Assembly (NCBI GenBank): GCA_021442155.1
Contig: CM038229.1
Location: 69,088,443-69,152,442 of the forward strand
From: Cymbidium sinense
Lineage: Eukaryota > Streptophyta > Magnoliopsida > Asparagales > Orchidaceae
Direction of reading: 5' to 3'
DNA length: 64,000 bases
Part shown: piece by piece, positions 1-11,600 of the stretch
Numbering within the stretch: position 1 is the stretch's first letter
Layout of the letters: each line of letters opens with the position of its first letter
Program-made: the position numbers and the translations under genes
The notes under the pieces: model-generated
Told to the model about the DNA's origin: nothing
Databases searched by the model: none
What the model saw: the letters and a program-made list of their open reading frames with translations, nothing else

Positions 1-1560
1 TTATAAGATTAGGTTAATTATAATTATTTATTCTCTAAGATACTTAAATATAATATCATTATTGTGATTAATCATCTGATCACTCATTTATGATAAATTG
101 ATTAAGAGTTATTGTGTCAAAAATGAATATTTTTGATATTGAATGAGACGAATCTTTGCACTATTTTAGTGTCATATTGAGCACATTTAATCTTTGTATT
201 AATTTTGTAATATAAATTTGTCAAGAGTACATTCTAAAATTCATTTATGATATAAGAAAATAATATTTAATTGTCATAAAATTTTTTATAATCTCAATAA
301 ATATGGCAACTGATATGCTATTCTTAAATCACAAATTATAAATTGTGTCCCATTTAATATTAAAATATTTCAGTAAACTATAATTTAAACTCATTAATCG
401 ATGAGAAAATATAATTTTATATTTAGGGGTTGATATTAAAATATTTTTTTTCTTACTATTTTTAAAATAAATAAAAGTAGAGAACCAGATCCACTATCTA
501 TGGTGCACATTAGAGATGCTACTTTTCTTCTTTATTTTTATTTTATTTTATTTCCAAAGAGCACTTTTGTATTTTTATCTCATTTATTTCTCCTTAAATC
601 ATTTCCTAATAATACTGTTAGGGTTATGCTTAAGTGTAGGGATTAGTATTAGGGTTAACTTTAAGATAATATTATTAAAAAGAAATGACGAGAAATGACG
701 AATCTGTTTGCGTGGAAAGTAAGAAAAAGGGGTTAGGGATAGTTCAACGCCTCATCACGCGCCGCAATGCAGTTGATTTATTTGTTTGTTCTCTATTAAT
801 TTGTCCGTTGTTTTCTCTCCTAATCACTCGTCATTAACTCTTTAAAATCGTCATTACTTTTTTAATCAAATAATAATCGGAAGCTCACTTCCTTCGTTTG
901 GATAATTTTGATTGGTTTTTTTTAATTATTAGCTTTATTTTGTGATAAAAGTAAATAAATATTAATTAATAATTATATAATAATATTATTATTATTTAAA
1001 ATGAATTTTGATGGTAATTATTAAGTTGGGGAACCTAGAATTTAATTAAACATTATTTCTGATTTCAATAAATATATAGTTTAAAATTATTTTGATGAGA
1101 TAGATCATATGATAATACAAATTATATCTAAGTCTAAATGAATCCAAATCAAATATTTAAAATATAGTTAATAGATAATTTTGAGATATTAATTGATGGG
1201 TCAAATCATTTTTAAATCTTATATACTTAGAGCTAAATAATGCATCTCAATGAAACAAAATTTAACGAGTTAATGAATAAATTATAATAAAATGAATTAC
1301 TATGAATCATTTGATAGAGTATTTTAAAACTTTGACTAATATAATCATATCATTACTATAAAAAAAATTATAAATACGACCCCAATATCAAGATAACATT
1401 AAATTATGAAGAGTTCTATAATTTTACACTGGCGATCAATGTTGATGATAACTATTAGTAATCGTTGTTATTCGATAGCTAATGTTCTTTTCGTGTAGTG
1501 CTATAACGAAAAAAAAAAAAATCTAAATTTATTCCATTTCATATGAGATTATGATGATAT
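1..1560. other. AT-rich intergenic DNA, no gene seen
   Basis: I see no coding, RNA or transposon signature with confidence. Open frames are short and AT-driven. Two TTAGGGTTA-like words near 619-655 are too degenerate to call telomeric repeat. Confidence 0.6.
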
Positions 1561-1561
1561 T

Positions 1562-1675
1562 ATTTAGTAAAATGTACTTTTTTAAGCATAGAAAAGTGTT
1601 AGATAAGTAAATATTTAATTTTAGATATTATATATATAAATTAATAAAAATTATATAGTATGTATATTTGTGCTG
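1562..1675. repeat. Fragment of AT-rich MITE-like family
   Basis: This half-copy carries the words seen in the better copies at 3727-3955 and 35893-36134: a run like acttttttaagcatagaaaa, then agataagtaaatatttaa, then an end resembling attatatagtatgtatat. Only one arm of the inverted repeat is recognisable. Confidence 0.5.
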
Positions 1676-1689
1676 AGAATTTTAATCCC

Positions 1690-2480
1690 GTGATCTTGAG
1701 ATCTTCGTTCAAAAATTATCCAACACACAAGCGGGGATATGAACACGGGGTTATCTGGAAAACCCGTTAAAAAAACGGCCTTGCGTCAGAACTTTCACTA
1801 TGTGTTCAAAAGATACAGTCTTTGCTGTTAGTTGAGAAGAAGGTGTTTCAATATTAGAGTGTAGAAAAATACAATATCGGTCAACTCCAACCCGAGGAGA
1901 AGTTTCCCAAAAGCGGCGGCCGATCTTGCAACCTCTTGATCTTCGGGAGAAAGGGCGGCTGTCTTTTAGTCCACAGGCGATCTCCAGGGCGAGCTCACGT
2001 CTTGACCTTCTTGGTGGCGGCAGGTAGTGATAGATCGTCGGCGTCGAGGTGGTTCTCGAGCTCTCGGTCTTCCAATCAATTCCGGTCCTCTGGGTGAGAA
2101 TGAAGCTATTTATAGATTTTGGGAGTGGCGGTAAATTGGAAAACTCCAACCACTCCTCTGACGGCCCAGCGATCCCCGATCGACGGTGTATTTTGATGAT
2201 GGGTGCCTTAATGATGTTGGGGAGTGATCTTGGATTCGTTGGATTCGGATTCGTCTTGACGGCCGATCGACTATAAATATGTCGGTTTGGTGACCATTTG
2301 GCGGATCGGATCCATTTTCATGCTCCGATAACGATCGAGTCGATTCGAGCTCGTATCGGACTATGTCGATGTTCTATGTTCGTCATCACCGAGGCGGTCA
2401 GTTTGTAAGTTTCTTTGAAATCGGTGATTAGATCGATTTAAAATCTTGAGATTCGTCTTCGATTAATTTTAGAGGATGTC
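1690..2480 (+). mobile_element. LTR-like dispersed repeat, copy 1
   Basis: A GC- and CpG-richer block stands out from the AT-rich surroundings. It shares the order of landmarks with the blocks at 28545-29490 and, inverted, at 44150-45200: a GGAAAACC word, a CACTATGT word, a GC-rich stretch, a TTATAGAT-like word, then an ACCACTCC...GACGGC word (2128-2165) shared with the 44 kb copy. This arrangement looks like the LTR or leader of a retrotransposon, but I see no partner LTR or coding domain. Open frames within it look like chance products of the composition. Confidence 0.45.
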
Positions 2481-3726
2481 ATATATAAATTTTTTTATAT
2501 TTTATTGAGAGCACATTATAATTGTGCCAATGTGACTCTCTAGTATGTTGACTATTGAATTAGAAGAGGGTGTGGAATTGAAGATTCTTGTAATTTAATA
2601 TTTATTATGTAATATTAAAATTTAATCATTAAAAAAATCATCATTTATCTCCATTTATCAAATTTCATCATATTCAAATCAATAAAAAAAATTTAAACAA
2701 ATTTTTTAAAATTTTATTAATTTTTAAATAATACTTTCATGTAACAGACGGTGACAAATAAATCAAAATTAAAATTAAAATTTTTTAAATAAAAATAAAT
2801 AAAATTAATGAAAAAAATAACTAAAAATAGCTTATAAAATAAGAAAAGTATTCTTTTAATCTAGCCTTATATTTCTTTATTGCTTTAAAATTAATAATAA
2901 TTAATTTTATATTAAAACTCATTTTATTATAATTTTCAATATATATTATAAATGAAGTCGATGCCTTGCAACTTATTGAGAACATTGTTTTTCAAATCTT
3001 CTATCAATATATTGTAATATCTTCATCATATCATGATATTATTTCACATTTTATTTATTTGTTAAATGTTGTCATGCTCTATAAATAAATTTTAAATTTT
3101 AAATTCATAAATATACATAATTTAAGCAACATTTATGTCATTTTCTTTGTAAAGATTCGTAAAGTTTAATTCACTGTTATTTTGTGTAAGCATCGAGGTA
3201 TTATTAATAAGGCATCATAATCAATTTTCCAACTTATTGTAGCTCTAATCATTTATCAACTACTTTTGTTCTTTTGTGCTCATTTTTAATAATTAGGCCT
3301 TCCTCTTTATATTTATTAGTTATTATTATTATTTTTTTAGCTTTGTCCAATTTTAATATTTTTAATCAATTGAGGGTATATTTAAGATACTTAGAATTAT
3401 CTGAAAAATAATAATGAAAATATTATAAAAAATTTTATTATCTAAAATTTATAATGATTATTATAGATTTTTTATTAGTTTTTAAAAATATAATATAACT
3501 TTTTAATAGTCATCACACTCTTTCTGATCAAATTTTAAAAATATAATTTTTCTATCATAATTTATTCAAAAAATAGCCAAAATATTATTTCAGATTTATA
3601 AATTTTATGGTTTAACATTCAATTTTTAGAATAGAAAATCTATTATTTATTGATTAATTTTTAATATATTGTCTTTCAAGCCAACTAATATTGTTAGGCA
3701 ATGTGAAATTTACAATTTATTATTGA
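2481..3726. other. AT-rich intergenic DNA, no gene seen
   Basis: Very AT-rich sequence without long frames or recognisable element ends. Nothing can be supported here. Confidence 0.55.
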
Positions 3727-3947
3727 GAGATTTATATAGATAACATACAATTCTTATGTATTTATACATTTATATTTAAATTTTAATTTTTACATATATA
3801 ATATTTAAATCTTTAATATCACATCAAAAATATTACAATCATTTTATTTTTTAAAAGTGAAATGTATTTTTTTAAATATAATAAAATATTAGATTAGTAA
3901 ATATCAAATTTTAGGTATTAAATATGTAAATATATAAAAATTATGTG

Positions 3948-3955
<8 letters not shown>
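3727..3955. repeat. MITE-like element with imperfect terminal inverted repeats
   Basis: The left arm (acatacaattcttatgtatt type) and the right arm (aaaattatgtgatacatata type) are imperfect reverse complements. Between them lies the motif ttttaaaagtgaaatgtatt, shared with the copy at 35893-36134. The right end runs into the TA microsatellite. There is no coding capacity, so it would depend on a transposase from elsewhere. Superfamily and target duplication were not determined. Confidence 0.55.

Positions 3956-4001
<46 letters not shown>
3952..4001. repeat. (TA)n microsatellite
   Basis: About 25 uninterrupted TA units at the right end of a MITE-like copy, probably an expansion of the element's own TA-rich terminus. 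Confidence 0.95.
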
Positions 4002-4004
<3 letters not shown>

Positions 4005-5021
4005 CCTTTATTAATTAAAAAAAAAGTGATATTTAGAAAAATAATTATTTTATGAGGAATAAGAAAGCCATAATAGTGAAGATACTTTTCTTGTCATGAT
4101 AGAAGAAAAACTCTTACAAGTCAAAAGTGGATGCCAGCGAAGTTTTTATTTTAAAGAATTACAAACATATCATTAAATTCTGATTCATTTTAAATATTAA
4201 ATTATTTACATTTATTTTTTTTAATATCATAATATCTAAATTGCAGCAAAGTTTATACATAAAAATATATTTTATTTTTAAATAAATTAGTATTAGTAAT
4301 ATTTGCATATGATTTAAAAATTTAAATGATGTGAATAAATATAAATATTTAGATTGTTGGAATGAAAATATAAATATATATCTAATGATATTTATGCAAA
4401 TTCTATAAAATATAATTACACATTTAAAACTTTTTTATTTCTCAGGTGATATCGTGCGGGGGAATTTGAAATCATTTTTATTTTATTTTAAAGGAATTTA
4501 CCAGATTTGAAAATGATATTTGAGTTGTTCAAAATTTTATGGAAATAGATTTTTTAAATATTATTATTTTGAATTTAAAACTATTATTAAAATATCAACT
4601 TATAATATGTTTTATAAGAAATTATGTTAAATTTAATTCGTGACTATTTTCAATATAATAATTTAAAACAAATCATTACTGACAGTTTCACCTTACAATT
4701 ATTATTGTCATTTAAAAAAAAACTATTTAGCCACACAAATTCAAATTTAATTTAACGAAAATTCCAACATAATCCCTTTTTTATTTAATAAATAACAATC
4801 AAAAAGTATTTTATTGCATTTTCATGATTAATAATATAAGCAAGTACGACAGTGACTCTCTAATTATTTAATTTACTTATCATCACATGCATAAAATAGT
4901 ATTTCGATGTTAGAACAGCATCTATATTCATTTGCAGCTCAGAATTTGAAGCTTAATTCAATAAAAAAGTATTTTAGTTGAGCATTATTCATAAAAAAAA
5001 ATCCTATTTTAATATTTTGAA
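4002..5021. other. AT-rich intergenic DNA, no gene seen
   Basis: No supported coding or RNA feature. Composition matches the rest of the AT-rich background. Confidence 0.55.
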
Positions 5022-5483
5022 GCCCAATTACTAATTAGGTTCTTTTTAAGGTCATTGTTGCTATGAAGGCTAGGCGGAGGCCGGAAGATTCGGTGTCAAG
5101 TTAGAGGGTCCACATATTTGACATACGCAACTTGATTTTCTTTGGAAGGCGCTCTTAAGGCCTTTCTGGGTGATGAATGTTCTCAGTCAGCTGAGGATTG
5201 ACGGAACTTTTCATCAGCGCGCACCCCTTGAGAGGTTACATGGAAAGAGGATACTCTATTCATATGCCCTCAAAGCTGCTAAGGATACTCTACCAGCTGT
5301 CCTTTCTGGATCAATGCTGCTGGTAGGTGGTCTGCTCGGTGACGACTTTGGTCGGACGTTGTTACACATGATGACTACGACCGGCAACTCCTGATCGAAT
5401 TCAGGGTCGAAAATGCTCTAACCTTTGAGGTAGAGTTGCCGCCCAATTACTAATTAGGTTCTTTTAAGGTCATTGTAGCTATG
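5022..5483. repeat. 43-44 bp direct repeats flanking a GC-richer insert
   Basis: Positions 5022-5065 and 5441-5483 are near-identical direct repeats, beginning gcccaattactaattaggtt and ending gctatg, that differ by one T indel and one substitution. They bracket 375 bp of clearly higher GC content than the flanks. A 43-bp duplication is too long for any classical transposon target site. It fits a staggered double-strand break filled with foreign DNA during repair, which is an inference. Confidence 0.8.
5113..5394 (+). pseudogene. Mitovirus RdRp-like fragment (endogenous or mtDNA-derived)
   Basis: The frame open through about 5140-5394 reads a peptide whose middle, with an IDGTF motif at about 5208-5222 followed by APLERL and then YSYALKAAKD, resembles the region leading into palm motif A of mitovirus RNA-dependent RNA polymerases. 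In that family this segment precedes the metal-binding Asp of the D-x-K/S-x-A-T-D motif. Here the first Asp position is Ala and the Thr is Lys, so the fragment would be catalytically dead. Only about 80 residues remain of a protein that is normally several hundred. Plant mitochondrial genomes often carry mitovirus-derived pieces, so a mitochondrion-to-nucleus transfer is a plausible route. Recognition rests on motif memory, not on a search. Confidence 0.55.
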
Positions 5484-7069
5484 TGTAATTATTAGGTGTT
5501 TAAATTATAAAGCTTAATTATTCTCTTATAAAAAATAAATTACACAAATTTAGTGATTGACTGATTTGTAAAATAAGATTATTATGAGGATTTAAAAGAA
5601 GTGCATCAATAGTGAGTTAGGTGGGTAGAGGCTCGTTAGCTTCATATTTTATATTTAATTTTTATTTATATATTTAACATAAAATATAAACTATTCAATA
5701 GCATAAATATATCTTATTTTTGTTTGTATTACTCAAAATATGTAAAAATTATTTTAAGTATTTTTAAAATATTTGATTTATATAAAAAATTTAAAATAAA
5801 TTATAATAAATAAATACTTAAACAAAATTTGATGCTAAACAATTTAACTTTTTATGGTCAAAGTAATATATTGGTATGCACAAAATAAATGAATATTGTT
5901 CACATAGTAAAATTTTAACTTATCTTTTAGCAGTTAACCTAACAATTATCTAACCTGTCGAACTGATAACCTATATGGAGACATCATTACATCAGCATCC
6001 ATGGCCGAATCTAATTTAGAAAATAAAAATAAAAATAAATATTCAGCCGTTGACGTTCTTGATGGCAGCGGTTTAATAAAATTTTATCAAGATTTAATTC
6101 GATAAATAAATAAATAGATAAGTGTATATATATATATATATATATAATTACAATAGAGCTCATCAAAGCGAAACTATTTTATATTGTTATTTATTTTAAT
6201 CAATTAAATATCTCATTATATAATTTTGAAATGAGTCAGTACCACGTCGGAAGTTGCTCAGTATGAAGGATGCTTTTGATGTTAAAAATATTTATTATTT
6301 AATTCATATTTTAATTTGAATACTTAATATAAAGGGGCATCATTAAAGGCACTATTGTCTATTTGAGATAATTACAAATTTATGAAAAATTAGTAATTGA
6401 GTTCTTATAATTTTTTTTCAAAAAATCAAATCAGGCCTTTTTAGCCGCCACAACACTTGGTCAGATCAGTTTCAGCACAAATATTTCGAAATGCAACAAT
6501 ATAGTTTGTCAAATATTTATAATTTAATCATTTTTTTATTTTTTTTAATTATCAAACTCATATATTTTCATATGCTATCATCAAAATATTGGAAATTTAA
6601 AACAAAATATGGTCTAGATATTTTTTATAAATTTTAATATTTAAATGTCAATTTAAAAAATTAAATTTAAAAATGATGAAATTATAAATATAAAAGAACA
6701 TATATGACAACATCATTTAGTTGATCTCGAGGTTGATGAAGATTTAACCTGTTGAATTAAACCTAATTGACTTATTAAACCTTAGCTAATAATATTAAAT
6801 CTAACTCAATTTATATGACTTTATGATATATATTTTATTATACTCATGTTAAAATATATTTTAAAATTATAGAATTATTTCAAATTAAATTTTAATTAGA
6901 ATATTTTCAACCATTTTTGTTTTAATTAATTAGGTTAAAAATGTTAACCGTTACAATTTTATCACATTAGGTGTACTCTGAAAATAAATTTAATGTGAAG
7001 CACATGTTTCTGCGGAAGTATCATCACATGGACCTCTTTCGGCCGGCCGAAATCACTGCATTCTTCACG

Positions 7070-7073
<4 letters not shown>
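5484..7073. other. AT-rich intergenic DNA with short TA runs
   Basis: Nothing coding is supported. A short (TA)n run lies at 6126-6146. A stretch around 7015-7072 is more GC-rich but shows no recognisable gene. Confidence 0.55.

Positions 7074-7131
<58 letters not shown>
7074..7131. repeat. (CT)n microsatellite
   Basis: About 29 uninterrupted CT units. In plants such tracts are common near promoters, but no gene is evident on either side. Confidence 0.95.
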
Positions 7132-7133
<2 letters not shown>

Positions 7134-7359
7134 GGTCATGATAATTGATAAATCGCCATTAAACAGCCGCATACATCACCATCAAAATGTCATTCACGAT
7201 TTACCTAAAAGAAAAATTAATAAAAAAATAAATTATATATATATATATATATATATTAAATTTGTTTATTAAATAAGCTTACATTTATTTCTTTTCATTT
7301 AAGACTCTATTTGGCTAATTTAAGTTAAGATTTAAGGAATAATAAAATTTAGGGTACTT

Positions 7360-8035
7360 ACGATATCTCGATGTTATAAATGCTACATCTCGGCGATGCA
7401 GATGTAGCATTTCGATACTATAGAATAGAAACCTTGGTTCAAAGACAGAGAAGATAGCGTCTTAGATTTTTAAAAGGATGGTACCATAACGACATGATCT
7501 ATTGATTTGTACCAAAAAGGCAGAGAAGGCAACGACTTAGCGCTGCAAAGACAATGTTAGGATCGGGATGCCAAAGACTGAAGATAAAGAGATTAGCGTC
7601 TCGGCATTACAATAGCAACGACGTTGTGCTAAAATTTGTATAGAAAAACTTGGAGGATAGTAGTTCCAAGGTCACGGGATCGCAACTCTACAAAACAATA
7701 GAGTTCGTATTTATACAATTTTTTGTAGTCTTTACAGAACTTCTTCTAATCTTTCTTCATTCTCTTGTGAGTGTAAGCAGAAAGTGCGTGTCATAGAGCA
7801 TGAGAAGTGTGGGGAGGCTTGGGATAAGCATAATATATACTATTTTCTTTATTTTTTTCATAATAATTTTTTAGTATAGTGTGGCTTCGTATTTTTTTTA
7901 TATTGTTTTCAGGTTTTTCCGCGTCATACGTCTTCGTAATTTTGTGCTTTGGTTATTTTTGTTCAATATTTTGCTTCAGATCTCTCAAATTAATTTTTGA
8001 GATTTAATCTCCCAATAAAATACATCTTTTCATGG
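7360..8035. other. Repeat-like block of mixed composition with a perfect hairpin
   Basis: This block is less AT-rich than its flanks and looks like retroelement-derived non-coding sequence, though no partner copy is in the window. It begins with a perfect 13-bp stem: aaatgctacatct at 7378-7390 and its reverse complement at 7400-7412, with a 9-nt loop. The stem is too short for a canonical plant microRNA precursor. Confidence 0.35.
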
Positions 8036-8692
8036 ATAAGCTTTGATCTGATTATAATAATGGAGTGTTATATACATAATATCAAACTTTAGGTAATAGA
8101 AATATAATGGCATAAGAATTGTGTGGTATGCATACAAATCTTCTTAAATTTTATTAAATTATCATTTAATTAGGTATAATTAAGTATTGAAAAGGTAACA
8201 CTACTTAATTGTAGTGATTTTAAATTTTGCTTGTTAAATAAATGAAAATTAAATCTTGACCTTTTAAATAATTAAACCTTAAACTAAATCTTGTCTTATG
8301 ATCTACAACATATAAAATTAATGAGTCCCAATAAAAAGCAAACTAAAATTCAAAATATTTTAATACTAAAAGAGAATGTTGTTTACAATCAGCTTACATT
8401 TTAAAATATTTTTGCAAACTTAACATTACCTTAAAAAATTATTTTATTGAAGAAGCTTTTTACCTAAGTCTTATCTTTAAATGTTTATGTAAAGCATATG
8501 ATTGCATAATTTTTTTAATATTTAAAAAAAATAAATGCACATGCCTATTATTTAAATATTAACAGTTTTAAACACTATGATATGTACTCAAGCTTGCTTG
8601 ATGCATTTTCAACATCTTCCCTTGATGATGATTTGATGTGGCCAACTTGTAGAGTTATTAGAGGCTAAGGATAATGTTGCTACTCCAAGATG
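8036..8692. other. AT-rich flank of the unpaired LTR, with a MITE-like half-copy
   Basis: Around 8050-8140 the words caaactttaggtaatagaaa and gcataagaattgtgtggtat match one arm of the AT-rich MITE family. The remainder, up to the LTR start, is unassigned. Confidence 0.4.
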
Positions 8693-11600
8693 TGACCTCA
8701 TTTTTGGAATGAGCTCTCAACTCCTTCATCTTAGACATATGACTTCTCTTAAATTTTAAGAATTTCTTAGTCTTAAGACACATCTAGTGATTAGGTGGAC
8801 ACTTAACTTAGCCCTAGAGACTTAGAAGAGTTAGCCAAAGGAATATGTCATGCCTTATGGGTATTAAGAAAATTTGCCTACCATATAGCTTGAACCACAT
8901 TCTTCACTTCCTTCCTTCAAGTCAAATTCCAAATCAAATCAACAGTCAATTCCAGTCTAATTGATTTTCCCTAAACTCAAATCAATTCTAAATGATTGAA
9001 ATCTATGATCAATTCCAAATAATTGAAACCCATGATTGAAATCCAAATTCAAATTCCAAAAATTTTTCCTAAGCCATTTGATTCTATCTTATGGACTTAG
9101 CTCAAATCAAATCCAAATCAAATTCAAGAAATTTTCTCATAACCCATTTATATTCTCATTTATATTCACATATATAAATGAACTATAAATTTAAATCAAC
9201 CAAACTAAATCAAAAATTCAAATCCAAGTCAAAAATCTTTCCTAAGTCTTTTTATTCCCTCTTAAGAACTTAGCCTAAATTAAGTTCAAATCACTTCGAA
9301 TCCTTGAAATTTTCACATAACCCATTTATATTTTCATTTATATTCACATATATAAATGAAATATAAATTCAAACATCCAAAACCAAATTCAAAACTCAAA
9401 CTCAAATTAAATCAAAAATCCAACCTATGCCTTCAAGACAAAATCTTGAACTTAGCCAAATCAAACTCAAATCAAGCCGAACCCTTGATTTTTCTTCATG
9501 ATTCAATCAATCCTACAATCATGAATCCAAATATAAACATAAACATCAATCATCAAACCAAACTAAATTCAAAAATCAAACCCAAGTCAAACTCTTGTTC
9601 ACCCATTGACTAGAAATTATCAAATGAATCAAAACTCGTTTGAATCCAAATCTCTTGCAAATGGACTTATATTTCAATCACAAGTCCATATGTGAATTCA
9701 ACCAAACTTGAATCAAGCTTTGATCAAACCAACTAAGCCCAATTGGCTCACTTGACCCAAAGTGGCCAATTTGACCTACATGAATCAAAATTCAATTCAA
9801 TCCAAATCAAAATAAATTAAGCCAATCCAAACTTCATGTCATATTTATTGATCATCATAGGTTAATCAATTATCATGAATTGGGTCAAACCAAGTTAACC
9901 TAGCTCGTTGACCAACTCAACCCTTTAACCCATATGAACCCAAACTAGCCAAATTATAACCTAAACCAAATTGATTGCAACCAATGGCTCAAGTTCACTC
10001 CAAACTGATTATTGAACTTGACCAAAGACTCAATTAAACCTAATTTGACCAATTGGCCAACTAGACCCAACCTAGCCCAATTGACTATGAACCTAACTTG
10101 ACTTAAAAAGTCAAATCAAGCCAAAATTAAATATAAGCCAAATTGATTGGAAGCAAAGATACCATTACATTTTAAATAATCAACCAAACCCAAACCAGGC
10201 TATAATTCAAGTCAATTTGGCTAATTGGGTCAAACAGGTCAACTTAGCCTAAATTGACCTAAAGGATCAAATTGGCATTAAATCTAAATTAAACCAAATT
10301 AATTGAAATCAATTGAACCAATATGCTCCAAATAGTCAATTGAACTTGACCCAACTCTTGGTTTGACCTAATTTGATCAATTGGTCAACCTAACCCATTT
10401 TGACCCGATTTGACCCAAATGGGTCAAATTAACCCAAATTAAACCAAATGAACTTCAAATGAAATGAAATTTGGTCCAACTAACTTTTGACTAATTTCAA
10501 ATTTGCTCAAATAAAATTTAATATCAAATGATCATTTTTCCCTTGGGTCAAGGGTATTCCATGAGAAAAGACACATTCCCAAGTGATCATTTATCTTTCT
10601 TGGCCACTTGGCACTCATCCATTGGTCCACATAGGCACCAAGGACACTGACTTTCTGACTCAAGGAGTGGTTGGGATAGCCATGACTCATGAGGAGGTGA
10701 AATCACCTCACCTCTCCCATTGAACACTTGGCATGAAGGACACTCACCTCCCCTTGGCTAGGACACCCACTTGTCATTCATGACAGCCAATTTTCATGCC
10801 TTAGCCAACCATAGGGAGCCACCTAGGATGATTCCCTTCCATTCTCAACCACCCCAAGCCAAGTGACCTGAGTTTGGAGCCAAAATTTTAAACAAAAGGC
10901 AGAAAAAAGGTTCATTTCACTTCACTTTTAACTCTAAGGCTTAGGTGGCTAAAGGAAACCCTCATTCCTCTCATTCTCCTCCTCCTAGAGCTCCCAAAAG
11001 CCATTAACAACCATCCACTTCATTTTGGAGAGAAATACTCCAAAACTAAGGAAATTTCTATGAGGAAACGATGATCACTAGAGGAAACTTCATTTTGACG
11101 TGAAGGCGAGGATCTAAGCTCAGTCTAAGACTTCTTCCCTCACTCAACAACGCGCTCGAGTCACCACCGTCCCCAAAAATCATCCCCAGTGAGGTAACCT
11201 TCAAAAACCGTAGCTGGCTTAGGATCTTTCATTTTGTGATGGATTTTGCAAAATTTTTAGGAATCTACTCTAGATAATCTCATATTTTTATTTTAAATCA
11301 TTCCAATTAGAAAATAGATTTTTTCTGGTGTGAATCAACACGAAAACGGGTCCATTTAGACAAGTTTTCACTTAGAAATCATATTTTTCTTTCTAAAAAA
11401 AAAATCCTGAAATCACTATTCACCATCGGCAGTGGGGCCGTTCCATCTCGTTCAAGATCGAAGCGGATCGCGAGGGCTTCTCCTTCGAATGCAATTAGAT
11501 GGCTTAGATCGCGCAATCCTGGCTTCTGGATCGCGCGATCTGATCTAGACCATCCAATCGGCTATCAGATGATTCAGAGTGTGCCGCGGGTCGCTTTCCG

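Noticed and set aside
616..660. Interstitial telomeric repeat
   Set aside because: Only two TTAGGGTTA-like words among degenerate sequence; no run of TTTAGGG units.
7378..7412. MicroRNA precursor from a perfect 13-bp hairpin
   Set aside because: The stem is far shorter than plant microRNA precursors need, and no extended pairing was found around it.
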